In this document: positions 7,226-14,804 of the stretch, in pieces
How positions within the stretch are numbered: position 1 is the first letter of the stretch
Layout: each line of letters opens with the position of its first letter
From: Pseudomonadota bacterium
GTDB lineage: Bacteria > Pseudomonadota > Gammaproteobacteria > Burkholderiales > Rhodocyclaceae
Assembly: GCA_018262235.1 (NCBI GenBank)
Contig: JAGTRY010000031.1
Span: 1 to 34,683, forward strand
Length of the DNA: 34,683 nt
Reading direction: 5' to 3'
The notes under the pieces: generated by a model
Database searches by the model: none
Seen by the model: the letters and a program-made list of their open reading frames with translations, nothing else
Told to the model about the DNA's origin: nothing
Program-made: the position numbers and the translations under genes

Positions 7226-9124
7226 ATGTGGATGAGTCAGCAGATGGCAAGACTCTTGATCTGTCTGGTTTTGGGGTGTTTGCCGGCGCTGGCGCAAGCC
7301 TGGGTGGATCTGTCCGAAGCGCGGGTGCGTGAAATTGCAGCCTGGATGGGTGAGGGGCCGCAGGGGCAAGGTCCTGCGTGTGCGGACCGGTCTGCCTGGC
7401 AAACCGTCGTGGCGGACCCGAGGCTGGCAGGTGTTTTGAAGGACGCGCAGGTCCGTCTTGTGGAACCCTTTCCGGGGTGGCGGGATGAGGACTATCTGGC
7501 CTATACGCGGACCGGTTCGCGCGGAGAGGGCGAGCGCATGATGAATGCCCGCTCGGCATTCCTCTATCCGCTGGTGCTGGCCGAATGCGTGCAGTGGCAA
7601 GGGCGCTATCTGGCGCGGATCGAAGCGACGCTGGCCGAATTGCTGCGTGATCCGACCTGGACTTGGCCAGCGCATGACAGCAAGCTGGGGAGCTATCGTG
7701 GCACGCATTACGAGGTCGACCTGAAAACAGCTGATCTCGCTCATGATCTGGCCCAGACCCTCTGGCTGCTCGGTGACAAGCTGCGCCCCGAAACCCGTGC
7801 GGCGGTACTGGCCGCACTGGATGAACGGGTATTCACGCCCTTGCGTCAGACACTGGCGGACGCCCGTGACAAGCGGCACTGGTGGCTCAAGGCCGATCAC
7901 AACTGGAACGCGGTCTGTCTCAAGGGCGTGATCGGCGCTGCCATCACCGTGTTGCCAGATCGGCAGGACCGCGCCCTGTTTGTGGCGGCTGGTGAGCATT
8001 ACATCCGCAATTACGTGAAGGGTTTTGCAGAGGACGGCTACACCGGTGAAGGACCGGGCTACTGGAATTACGGGTTCTCGCATTTCGTCGTTTTGCGTGA
8101 GTTGCTGATGAATGCTACGGGCAATCGACTGGACCTCTTTGCGGATCCGAAGGTTCGGCAGATGGCGCTCTACGGCGCCCGGATCGAGATGGCGCCCGGC
8201 AATGTGGCTGCCTTTGCGGATGCCTCGCCGACGACGAAGATGGATGATTTCAGCCTCGCCTACGCCAATCAGGCATTGAATCTTGGTTTGCCTGCCACAC
8301 TGGGGAACACCAGTATCTCTGGCCGCCCACCTGCAAACTCGGCTCCGCTGGCACTTGCCGGCATCATTCTTTTCGCGCAGCCGGCCTTGAGCAGCGAGGC
8401 GGGTAAAGCGGTCGTGCTGGATCCTTTGCGGGGATATTTTGATCAGGTCGGCATGCTGGTCGTGCGTCCGGCGCCCGGCTCATCGAGTCGTCTGGCGGCT
8501 TCGATCAAGGCTGGCGGTAACAGCAATCACAGCCACAACGACATCGGTTCTTACGTGATCGCATTGGGGGCCGAACAGCCGACAGGGGATCCTGGCGCAC
8601 CGAAATATTCGGCCAAAACGTTCAGCAAAGACCGCTACACGATCCGGGCGATCAATTCCTATGGACATCCGCTGCCACGCATCGACGGCGTTTTGCAGCG
8701 CGAAGCTACCCAGGTGAAAAGTGCGTTGCCAAGCGTCAGTTTCACGCCGGAGGCTGATGTCTATCTGCTCGATCTGCGTCCTGCCTACGCCGTGAGTGGC
8801 ATGCAGATGCTGACCCGGCGCCTGCGTTACGAGCGTAATGCTGTTGGCGCAGTGGAGGTTGAAGACCGTTTCGCGTTCGATCAGGCGCGTGATGTTGAAG
8901 TGCCGCTGATCGTGAGCGGGAATTGGCGATTGCGTGAGGATGGGCGCATCGAACTCTGGCAAAAGCGGGAGCACTTGCTGGCCCGGATTGAAACGTCGAC
9001 ACCATATACCCTGAATGAAGAGCGTATCGATGAGGAAGGCAAAGCGTTTACGCGCCTGGCCATTCATCTTGCTGGCAAGCAGGAGGCTGGATTCATCCGT
9101 GTGCGTTTCAGTCCCTCAGAGTAA
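7226..9124 (+). CDS. secreted heparinase II/III-type polysaccharide lyase
   Basis: A 632-residue exported protein of the alginate lyase/heparinase II-III fold. Residues 1-25 are a signal peptide (MWMSQQMARLLICLVLGCLP, cut after ALAQA). An alpha/alpha-toroid follows, with KADHNWN (His225, Asn226) and EGPGYWNY (275-282), where family members place substrate- and metal-binding or catalytic residues. The beta-sandwich heparinase II/III part begins near 420 with NHSHNDIGSY (His435, His437). The ATG at 7226 is chosen because AAGGAG lies at 7214-7219; the frame opens earlier, at 7160, without such support. It stands alone after a gap shared with the rhlE leader. It should cut a uronate-containing polymer by elimination; the polymer is unknown, though a pectin enzyme lies 6 kb away. 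Confidence 0.85.
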   Translation: MWMSQQMARLLICLVLGCLPALAQAWVDLSEARVREIAAWMGEGPQGQGPACADRSAWQTVVADPRLAGVLKDAQVRLVEPFPGWRDEDYLAYTRTGSRGEGERMMNARSAFLYPLVLAECVQWQGRYLARIEATLAELLRDPTWTWPAHDSKLGSYRGTHYEVDLKTADLAHDLAQTLWLLGDKLRPETRAAVLAALDERVFTPLRQTLADARDKRHWWLKADHNWNAVCLKGVIGAAITVLPDRQDRALFVAAGEHYIRNYVKGFAEDGYTGEGPGYWNYGFSHFVVLRELLMNATGNRLDLFADPKVRQMALYGARIEMAPGNVAAFADASPTTKMDDFSLAYANQALNLGLPATLGNTSISGRPPANSAPLALAGIILFAQPALSSEAGKAVVLDPLRGYFDQVGMLVVRPAPGSSSRLAASIKAGGNSNHSHNDIGSYVIALGAEQPTGDPGAPKYSAKTFSKDRYTIRAINSYGHPLPRIDGVLQREATQVKSALPSVSFTPEADVYLLDLRPAYAVSGMQMLTRRLRYERNAVGAVEVEDRFAFDQARDVEVPLIVSGNWRLREDGRIELWQKREHLLARIETSTPYTLNEERIDEEGKAFTRLAIHLAGKQEAGFIRVRFSPSE

Positions 9125-9161
9125 AGGCCGCAGGCACGGCAGAAGTGTGGCAAAACTGGGT

Positions 9162-9167
9162 TACAAT
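9162..9167 (+). promoter_or_regulatory. -10 box of the SRP RNA gene
   Basis: TACAAT lies 5-7 nt before the expected 5' end of the 4.5S RNA (9173-9175), the right distance for a sigma-70 -10 element. The -35 region is not close to consensus. Confidence 0.6.
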
Positions 9168-9172
9168 GCCGC

Positions 9173-9272
9173 GCGGCGGGTCTCCCCGCATTGCAGCGTG
9201 GGAATCTGGTCAGGTCCGGAAGGAAGCAGCCATAACCACTCACTGTAAGTGCCGGGGGTCAGGCTCGCCGCC
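9173..9272 (+). ncRNA. ffs: signal recognition particle RNA (4.5S)
   Basis: The short bacterial SRP RNA, which binds Ffh and steers ribosomes making membrane proteins to FtsY. The almost invariant apical segment is present at 9208-9231 (GGTCAGGTCCGGAAGG then AAGCAGCC), including the GGAA tetraloop and the asymmetric loop bases that bind Ffh. The ends pair: GCGGCGGGTC (9173-9182) with GGCTCGCCGC (9262-9271), with G-U pairs. The length of about 100 nt is that of the small Gram-negative form without an Alu domain. It lies before dnaX, a common placement. A strong terminator follows at once. Confidence 0.95.
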
Positions 9273-9281
9273 TTGAATAAA

Positions 9282-9315
9282 AAAACGGGATGCGTCGCGA
9301 GGCGCATCCCGTTTT
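9282..9315. terminator. bidirectional terminator between ffs and the small membrane gene
   Basis: A perfect 13-bp stem, AAAACGGGATGCG (9282-9294) with CGCATCCCGTTTT (9303-9315), has an 8-nt loop. A-rich sequence on the left and T-rich sequence on the right give a U-tail in both directions, so it can end both ffs (+) and the convergent gene at 9342-9542 (-). Confidence 0.92.
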
Positions 9316-9341
9316 GCTTTGCTACGACCTCTGGATTCAGA

Positions 9342-9542
9342 TCAGGTCTCGATCAGGTGTGTCGGCGGCGTGGATTTGGGGAACTCCATGCTTTGGTAGT
9401 GCTCATCGGACATTGTGCCGGCAGGCGCTTCTGCGAGGATCAGTTGCTTGAGCAGCAGCAAGCTGCCGGCGGCAATGATCAACGCACCGATCAGGCGCAG
9501 GATCTTGTGAGGCTCTCTCGTGTTGGGGGAGGGGGTGTTCAT
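9342..9542 (-). CDS. small single-span membrane protein, unknown
   Basis: I do not recognise this 66-residue protein. It starts MNTPSPNTREPHKILRLIG and has one clear hydrophobic span, IGALIIAAGSLLLLKQLIL (about residues 18-36), then a polar tail ending HLIET. A basic stretch before the span suggests the N-terminus is cytoplasmic. An AAGG lies about 11 nt upstream of the ATG at 9542, a weak ribosome site. The open frame extends further upstream, but that part has no protein-like character. Support for a real gene comes from its convergent position against a two-way terminator and its divergent position from dnaX. Confidence 0.55.
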   Translation of the reverse strand: MNTPSPNTREPHKILRLIGALIIAAGSLLLLKQLILAEAPAGTMSDEHYQSMEFPKSTPPTHLIET

Positions 9543-9708
9543 GTCGCTCTGCCTTTTTCTCAAGGTCTGATTGCAGTCTGGATGGTGCTTGAAATGGCGT
9601 CCAATTGATTGCCTGTACAGGCATGATAGGCAGCTCCAATGACAAGGCAGAAAGGGCTGTACATAAATACCCTCGGCCATACGCTGCCTCCTGCTAAAAT
9701 CATTGCCC

Positions 9709-11397
9709 ATGAGCTATCAGGTACTTGCCCGCAAGTGGCGTCCCAAGAGTTTTGAAACTTTAATCGGCCAGGAGCATGTGGTCCGTGCGCTGACGCACGC
9801 CCTGCAAACCGGGCGGTTGCACCACGCCTATCTCTTTACCGGGACTCGCGGGGTCGGCAAGACGACCATCTCGCGGATCCTCGCCAAAAGCCTGAACTGC
9901 GAGACCGGTGTCACGGCCACGCCCTGTGGTGTCTGTGCGGCTTGTACCGAGATCGATAGCGGGCGCTTCGTTGATTACGTCGAGATGGATGCGGCCTCGA
10001 ACCGCGGCGTCGACGACATGGCCTCCCTGCTTGAAAAAGCGGCCTATGCGCCCTCGCGCGGGCGCTACAAGGTCTACATGATCGACGAAGTGCACATGCT
10101 CACCGGCCACGCCTTCAACGCCATGTTGAAGACGCTGGAAGAGCCGCCCGAGCACATCAAATTCATCCTCGCGACGACCGACCCGCAGAAAATTCCGGTG
10201 ACCGTGCTGTCGCGCTGCCTGCAGTTCAACCTCAAACAGATGCCGCTGACGCATATCGTCGGCCATCTCTCGAACATCCTTGGCCAGGAGGGTGTGAGCT
10301 TCGAGGCCGGCGCGCTGCGCCACATTGCCAAGGGGGCGAACGGCTCGATGCGGGACGCCTTGTCCTTGCTGGATCAAGCCATTGCCCATGGGGCTGGCAA
10401 GGTCGAGGAAGAAGGCGTGCGTGACATGCTTGGCACGGTTGGTGAAGACCATCTCTTCGAATTGCTGGATGCGCTGCAGGCGCAGGACATTGGTGCGCTG
10501 ATCGCCGTGGCCGATGCCATGGAAGCGCGCAGTCTTTCTTTCGAATCGGCCTTGCAGGAGTTTGCGACCCTGCTGCATCGTGTGGCCCTGGTGCAGTTTG
10601 CCCCGCAGGCGATCAGCGACAATTTCGAACGCGAACGCTTGGCGCCGTACGCCGCAGCCTTTGCGCCGGAGTTCCTGCAACTCGCCTACCAGATCGCCAT
10701 TCACGGGCGGGACGAACTGGCCCTGGCGCCAGACGAATACACCGGCTTCACGATGAATCTGCTGCGTTTGCACGCGTTCAGGCCCGATGCGCCCGGCGCG
10801 GGAGTCGCCGCTACGCCGGCGCCACGTGCTGCAACACCGCCCCGTCCTCCCGCGCAGCAAGCTGCGTCTGTTGCGAGCGTACAGGCGGCGGCTGTACGTG
10901 CTGCCGCTCCGGCGTCTGTGTCTGAGCCCGCACCGGTTGTGACGCAGCGGGTGAGTGAGCCCGAGCCTGCCGAAATTGCTGTGCCTGCCGTGGCGCTTGC
11001 CGGGGATATGGACTGGCATGCCATGATCATCGCGGCAGGATTGGGTGGCATGACGAAAGAATTGGCGCAAAACTGTGAGCTGCTGGGCTTGAGTGGCAAT
11101 ACGCTCAAGCTGCGCTTGCCGCCGTCTCACCGGCATCTGGTGGCTATGGCATCAAATGCGAGCAAGTTGCAGGATGCTTTGACGGCCCACTTTGGCCAGA
11201 CCGTGCGGGTGAATATCGATATTGGTGAAGTGGCCAGTCAGACGCCCGCTCAACGCAATGAAGAAATCCGTCAGGCAAAGCATGTCGATGCGCTGGCGTC
11301 CCTTGAATCCGATCCCTTTGTGCAGGAACTCATCGAGCGCTGCGATGCAACGCTGGTGGAGTCCTCTGTAAAACCTTTGGCTGGAGATACGCAATGA
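9709..11397 (+). CDS. dnaX: DNA polymerase III subunits tau/gamma
   Basis: The 562-residue clamp-loader ATPase that opens the beta clamp and, as tau, joins polymerase cores to the helicase. Seen: [12 protein letters not shown] start (ATG at 9709, preferred over the in-frame TTG at 9703), Walker A GTRGVGKT (45-52), zinc cysteines 64, 73, 76 and 79, the DEVH box (126-129) and the SRC arginine-finger motif (168-170). A Pro/Ala-rich linker (about 365-435) leads to the C-terminal tau part (MDWHAMI onward) that binds the polymerase. No A-AAA-AAG slippery run is visible near the domain III/IV border, so a gamma form by E. coli-style frameshift is not expected. The stop overlaps the ybaB start (ATGA). 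Confidence 0.97.
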   Translation: MSYQVLARKWRPKSFETLIGQEHVVRALTHALQTGRLHHAYLFTGTRGVGKTTISRILAKSLNCETGVTATPCGVCAACTEIDSGRFVDYVEMDAASNRGVDDMASLLEKAAYAPSRGRYKVYMIDEVHMLTGHAFNAMLKTLEEPPEHIKFILATTDPQKIPVTVLSRCLQFNLKQMPLTHIVGHLSNILGQEGVSFEAGALRHIAKGANGSMRDALSLLDQAIAHGAGKVEEEGVRDMLGTVGEDHLFELLDALQAQDIGALIAVADAMEARSLSFESALQEFATLLHRVALVQFAPQAISDNFERERLAPYAAAFAPEFLQLAYQIAIHGRDELALAPDEYTGFTMNLLRLHAFRPDAPGAGVAATPAPRAATPPRPPAQQAASVASVQAAAVRAAAPASVSEPAPVVTQRVSEPEPAEIAVPAVALAGDMDWHAMIIAAGLGGMTKELAQNCELLGLSGNTLKLRLPPSHRHLVAMASNASKLQDALTAHFGQTVRVNIDIGEVASQTPAQRNEEIRQAKHVDALASLESDPFVQELIERCDATLVESSVKPLAGDTQ

Positions 11398-11717
11398 TGA
11401 AAGGTGGCCTTGCTGGCCTGATGAAACAGGCTCAGCAGATGCAGGACAACATGAAAAAGGCGCAGGATGCGCTGGCGCTGGTCGACATCGAGGGCTCGGC
11501 AGGTGCCGGAGCCGTCAAGGTGACGATGAGCTGTGCGCACAAGGTCAAACGCGTGGCGATTGACGCAGTGGTGATGGACGACCGTGAAATGCTCGAAGAC
11601 CTGATCGTGACGGCGCTCAATGATGCGATGGCCAAGGTCGAGGCGACGACTTCCGAGAAGATGGCCGGGTTTACCGCCGGCATGGGGCTGCCCCCTGGCA
11701 TGAAGTTGCCGTTCTGA
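11394..11717 (+). CDS. ybaB: nucleoid-associated protein YbaB/EbfC
   Basis: A 107-residue dimeric DNA-binding protein of the YbaB/EbfC family. It begins [20 protein letters not shown], the conserved N-terminal helix, and keeps the strand pattern around [21 protein letters not shown] and the C-terminal Gly/Pro-rich tail [10 protein letters not shown]. The start ATG overlaps the dnaX stop by 4 nt and has TGGAG at 11382-11386, 7 nt upstream. Translational coupling with dnaX is likely, and the dnaX-ybaB-recR order is widely conserved. Confidence 0.96.
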   Translation: MMKGGLAGLMKQAQQMQDNMKKAQDALALVDIEGSAGAGAVKVTMSCAHKVKRVAIDAVVMDDREMLEDLIVTALNDAMAKVEATTSEKMAGFTAGMGLPPGMKLPF

Positions 11718-11726
11718 TGTGAATGC

Positions 11727-11770
11727 AGGGAGTGGGTAACAAGGGGCGGAATACCGGCTCCGCACTCCCT
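11727..11770 (+). promoter_or_regulatory. intercistronic hairpin before recR
   Basis: AGGGAGTG (11727-11734) pairs exactly with CACTCCCT (11763-11770); inside it CGGA (11747-11750) pairs with TCCG (11759-11762). It lies in the 70-nt gap between ybaB and the GTG start of recR and is followed by TCTCC, not a T-run. It may slow or protect the transcript, or lower recR translation. Confidence 0.4.
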
Positions 11771-11787
11771 TCTCCTAACGCCCCAAC

Positions 11788-12375
11788 GTGTCCCTCATCG
11801 ATCAACTTACCGAAGCTTTGCGCGTTCTGCCCGGGATTGGTCCCAAGTCTGCGCAGCGCATGGTCTATCACCTGCTGCAGCGCGATCGCGAGGGGGCGGC
11901 GCGCCTGTCGCTTGCCCTGTCCAAGGCCTTGGCCGAGGTCCGGCATTGCGAGCGCTGCAATACCTTTACCGAAGCCGAGATCTGTGAGCGCTGTCTGAAC
12001 ACGCAGCGTGACGCTTCGCAGTTATGCGTGGTGGAAATGCCGTCTGACCTGATGGTGATGGAGTCCACCCTGGCGTATCGCGGGTTGTATTACGTCCTGA
12101 TGGGGCGGATCTCGCCACTGGATGGAATTGGTCCGCGCGAGCTGAAACTGGACAAGCTGGTTGCGCGTGCCACTGATGGGGTGGTGCAGGAAGTGATCCT
12201 CGCAACCAACTTTACCAACGAGGGCGAAGCGACGGCACATTACCTCAGCGAAATGCTGCGCGCGCGCGGACTGAAGGTCAGCCGGATTGCACGCGGGGTA
12301 CCGGTGGGCGGTGAGCTCGAACATACCGACCTGGGGACTGTGGCGCAGGCTTTTGTCGAGCGGCGCGGATGGTGA
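11788..12375 (+). CDS. recR: recombination mediator RecR
   Basis: The 195-residue RecR protein, which with RecF or RecO loads RecA at gaps. It has the N-terminal helix-hairpin-helix ([15 protein letters not shown]), a four-Cys zinc site (Cys54, 57, 66 and 69 in HCERC and ICERC) and a Toprim domain with LDGIGPREL and NEGEATAHY. The start is the GTG at 11788, which gives [11 protein letters not shown], in register with the family; no clear ribosome site precedes it, so coupling to the upstream transcript is likely. It ends 19 nt before the start of the DUF2059 gene. Confidence 0.96.
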   Translation: MSLIDQLTEALRVLPGIGPKSAQRMVYHLLQRDREGAARLSLALSKALAEVRHCERCNTFTEAEICERCLNTQRDASQLCVVEMPSDLMVMESTLAYRGLYYVLMGRISPLDGIGPRELKLDKLVARATDGVVQEVILATNFTNEGEATAHYLSEMLRARGLKVSRIARGVPVGGELEHTDLGTVAQAFVERRGW

Positions 12376-12394
12376 TCATGATGGGGGTTACTGG

Positions 12395-13000
12395 ATGAAA
12401 CGTTTTGTTGCCGTGCTTTTGCTGGCTGTTTCGCTTGCCGCTTCGGCGGATGAAGTGACTTTCCGTCAACAGACGGAAGAGTTGGTCGGGCTCTTGCGAG
12501 TAGAAAACCAGATCAAGGATTGGCGGCAGCGGCTTGATGCACAAGCAATCGAGACGATCAACAAAGCCTTGCAAGGCAAGACAGAAGCCCAGTTGAGCAG
12601 TGAAGAAAAGGCCGCCATCGCGCGGTTTTCCGAACGTGCGAACGCGGCGCTCGATGCCGGGTTGAATTGGGAAAAACTCAAGCCATTCACAGTAAAGACC
12701 TATCAGGATGCTTTTTCGGAAAGTGAAATACGTGAATTGCTGCTGTTCTACAAATCGCCGCTCGGGCAGAAGTTGCTATCGCGGCAAGCCCCGATAGCGG
12801 AGGCTTCTACCCAGATGTTGCGCAGTCAGGTACAGGCGATGCTGCCTGAGTTGCAGCGGATCGGGTTGGATTTTTCCAGCGATTACGCCTGTGCTTCGAC
12901 AAAAGTGGCAGGGCCAGTGGCCTCGCCGATCACGAGCCCCTCGCCAGCCGTGTCCCAATGTGTTGGCGTCAATCCCAGAACGGGGCGTGCCTGTCCCTGA
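12395..13000 (+). CDS. exported DUF2059-type protein
   Basis: A 201-residue protein with a signal peptide (MKRFVAVLLLAVSLAASA), so probably periplasmic. The central helical part with FRQQTEELVGLL, WEKLKPFTVKTYQDAFSESE and LLLFYKSPLGQKLLSRQ carries the DUF2059 pattern (acidic SE-(I/L) before a tyrosine-kinked helix and the SPxG turn). The last 40 residues are Pro/Ser-rich with two Cys. The function of the family is not known. The ATG at 12395 follows GGGGG at 12383-12387; an earlier in-frame GTG region inside recR is not needed. It probably shares the recR transcript. Confidence 0.78.
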   Translation: MKRFVAVLLLAVSLAASADEVTFRQQTEELVGLLRVENQIKDWRQRLDAQAIETINKALQGKTEAQLSSEEKAAIARFSERANAALDAGLNWEKLKPFTVKTYQDAFSESEIRELLLFYKSPLGQKLLSRQAPIAEASTQMLRSQVQAMLPELQRIGLDFSSDYACASTKVAGPVASPITSPSPAVSQCVGVNPRTGRACP

Positions 13001-13071
13001 TGCGAGGGCTGGAATAGCGCGCACCTGCCCCGGGTTGCCTGGTGAAGTCAGTCTTCCGTAGCAGGATCATG

Positions 13072-13106
13072 CGTCGCTCATGACAAAGGGTTTTGCATGG
13101 GCGACG
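13072..13106. terminator. hairpin between convergent genes
   Basis: CGTCGCTCATG (13072-13082) pairs with CATGGGCGACG (13096-13106) through 11 positions, one of them T-G, around a 13-nt loop. It lies between the stop of the DUF2059 gene and the stop of the nagD-type gene. There is no good T-run on either side, so it is at best a weak terminator. Confidence 0.35.
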
Positions 13107-13122
13107 ATCATGAACGGGGTCC

Positions 13123-13899
13123 TTAAAGCGTTGCCAAATCAATGTCTCCGACCGTATTGAGAACGTAATCCGGTTTGTAGGGGAATTCGGTCATCAGTTC
13201 TGGCGTGGTGACGCCGGAGAGCACCAGAACGGTTTTCATGCCGGCTTCCATTCCTCCGACGATGTCGGTGTCCATGCGGTCACCGATCATTACGCAGTCT
13301 TCCGGATGGGCGCCAAGCTTGCGCGCGGCCAGCATCATCATCAGTGAATTGGGTTTGCCGACGATGTAGGGCTTTTTGCCGGTGGCTGCGGAGATGGCTG
13401 CGAGCAAGGTGCCGGCCGCAGGCTCCAGACCGCCTTCGACCGGATCGATCATGTCCGGGTTGGTGCCGATGAATTTCGCGCCCTGATCGATCAGGCGTAC
13501 GGCTTTCTTGAGTTGTTCGTAGCTGAGCGTCGAGCACTTGGCGACCACCACGTAATCCGGGTTCGATTCCGAAATCGAGAAACCCACGTTGTAGAGCTCG
13601 TTGATCAGGCCGCCACCGCCAACCACGTAAGCGGTGGCGTGCTGTTTCTGGTTCTGGTTCCTCAGGAACATGGCGGTAGCCATGGCGGCGGTGATGAAGT
13701 TGGCTTCGGTCAGGCCATGGATTCCCAAGCTTTCAAGTTTGAGCTTCAAGTCCAGTGGTGTCTGTTCGGCGTTGTTGGTGAGAAACAGGAAAGGGATTTG
13801 CGAGTCGTGCAAGCGTTGCACGAATTCGAGCGCGCCGGGCACGAGTTGTTTGCCGCGATAGATGACGCCGTCCATGTCGGAGATGATGCCTTTGACCAT
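13123..13899 (-). CDS. nagD: HAD-IIA phosphatase, NagD type
   Basis: A 258-residue haloacid-dehalogenase phosphatase of the IIA subgroup. Motif I is DMDGV (Asp8 nucleophile, Asp10 acid/base), motif II is LTNN (40-43), the Lys of motif III is in GKPN, and motif IV is GDRMDTDI. The cap domain includes AYVVGGGGL and the ending PDYVLNTVGDIDLA, close to E. coli NagD, a UMP/nucleotide monophosphatase. Substrates vary in this family, so the exact one is not certain. The ATG at 13899 has AGAGGT 9 nt upstream. It is a single gene, convergent with the DUF2059 gene and divergent from petA. Confidence 0.86.
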   Translation of the reverse strand: MVKGIISDMDGVIYRGKQLVPGALEFVQRLHDSQIPFLFLTNNAEQTPLDLKLKLESLGIHGLTEANFITAAMATAMFLRNQNQKQHATAYVVGGGGLINELYNVGFSISESNPDYVVVAKCSTLSYEQLKKAVRLIDQGAKFIGTNPDMIDPVEGGLEPAAGTLLAAISAATGKKPYIVGKPNSLMMMLAARKLGAHPEDCVMIGDRMDTDIVGGMEAGMKTVLVLSGVTTPELMTEFPYKPDYVLNTVGDIDLATL

Positions 13900-14129
13900 G
13901 TTCTGTTTACCTCTGTAAGCAATAGGGATTCACATGTACGAAGTATGCCGCAGAATCGGGAATGGTCGTTTCGTATCCCTGTAATTTGAGGCCAGGCAGA
14001 CAGAATGCCATGCCTTTGTGACAGCACTTTGTATGCAATAAGGGTTTATGTTGTTTATATGTTGTTGTTAGTAAAAAGACTTTTAAGTTAATTTGCTGGG
14101 TGGGCTTTAATCCATGCTGACAAATTGGC

Positions 14130-14135
14130 TATAAT
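14130..14135 (+). promoter_or_regulatory. petABC promoter -10 box
   Basis: A perfect TATAAT lies 36 nt before the petA ATG. The -35 region is weak (TTTAAT at 14106-14111, 18-nt spacer). It lies at the end of a strongly A/T-rich stretch (14030-14100) containing TTATGTTGTTTATATGTTG, a near-direct repeat that might bind a regulator. Confidence 0.65.
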
Positions 14136-14171
14136 CGGCAAGCTTTGAATCACAATCACTCGGGGTTTGCA

Positions 14172-14804
14172 ATGAGCGATAACAAACAAGATGCATCCGG
14201 CGGAGAGGCCTGCTGTGCTTGCAGCCTGGATCCCTCACGTCGTGCCTTGCTGGCAGCGACGGCTGGTGTGGGTGCCGTTGTAGGGATCGGTGCTGCGACC
14301 CCTTTCGTGACGAGCTTCATGCCTTCCGAGCGTGCCAAGGCTGCAGGGGCGCCGGTAGAGGTTGATCTATCCAAGCTCAAAGCTGGCGAAATGATGACGG
14401 TGGAATGGCAGGGCAAGCCGGTCTGGATCGTGCGGCGAACCCCCGAGATGCTGGCTGCGCTGAAGAAAAACGATGCTGCGCTGGCTGACCCTGCTTCCGA
14501 GCGTGCCGAGCAACCGGAATATGTGAAAGGCGAGGCACGCGCGATCAAGGACGAATATTTCGTGTGTCTGGGGGTTTGTACGCACCTAGGCTGTTCGCCC
14601 AATCCGAAATTTGCCATGGGCGCTGAAAGCGGGATGGGTGAGGCGTGGAACGGCGGGTTCTTGTGCCCGTGCCACGGTTCGCAATTCGATCTCGCCGGGC
14701 GGGTTTTCAAGGCCATGCCCGCGCCGACAAATCTGAAGATTCCGCCGCACGTCTATCTGAGTGATACACGCCTGCGCATCGGCGAAGATACCAAGGGAGC
14801 CTGA
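14172..14804 (+). CDS. petA: ubiquinol-cytochrome c reductase, Rieske subunit
   Basis: The 210-residue iron-sulfur subunit of the bc1 complex, which takes one electron from ubiquinol and passes it to cytochrome c1. The cluster ligands are in CTHLGC (136-141) and CPCHGS (165-170), including the disulfide cysteines. The N-terminal SRRALL (Arg23-Arg24) followed by a hydrophobic span (26-50) is a Tat-type signal anchor. An unusual Cys-rich start (EACCACSL, 12-19) precedes it. The ATG at 14172 has CGGGG upstream; the in-frame TTG at 14145 is rejected. The stop TGA overlaps the petB ATG (TGATG). Confidence 0.96.
   Translation: MSDNKQDASGGEACCACSLDPSRRALLAATAGVGAVVGIGAATPFVTSFMPSERAKAAGAPVEVDLSKLKAGEMMTVEWQGKPVWIVRRTPEMLAALKKNDAALADPASERAEQPEYVKGEARAIKDEYFVCLGVCTHLGCSPNPKFAMGAESGMGEAWNGGFLCPCHGSQFDLAGRVFKAMPAPTNLKIPPHVYLSDTRLRIGEDTKGA

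Noticed and set aside
10030-10040. GAAAAAG in dnaX as a frameshift site
   Set aside because: It lies near residue 108, far before the domain III/IV border, and is not the A-AAA-AAG heptamer in the right frame.
9760-11136. 458-codon minus-strand frame inside dnaX
   Set aside because: It lies fully opposite dnaX, has no family features and is rich in Arg/His/Gln, as expected for G/C-rich shadows.
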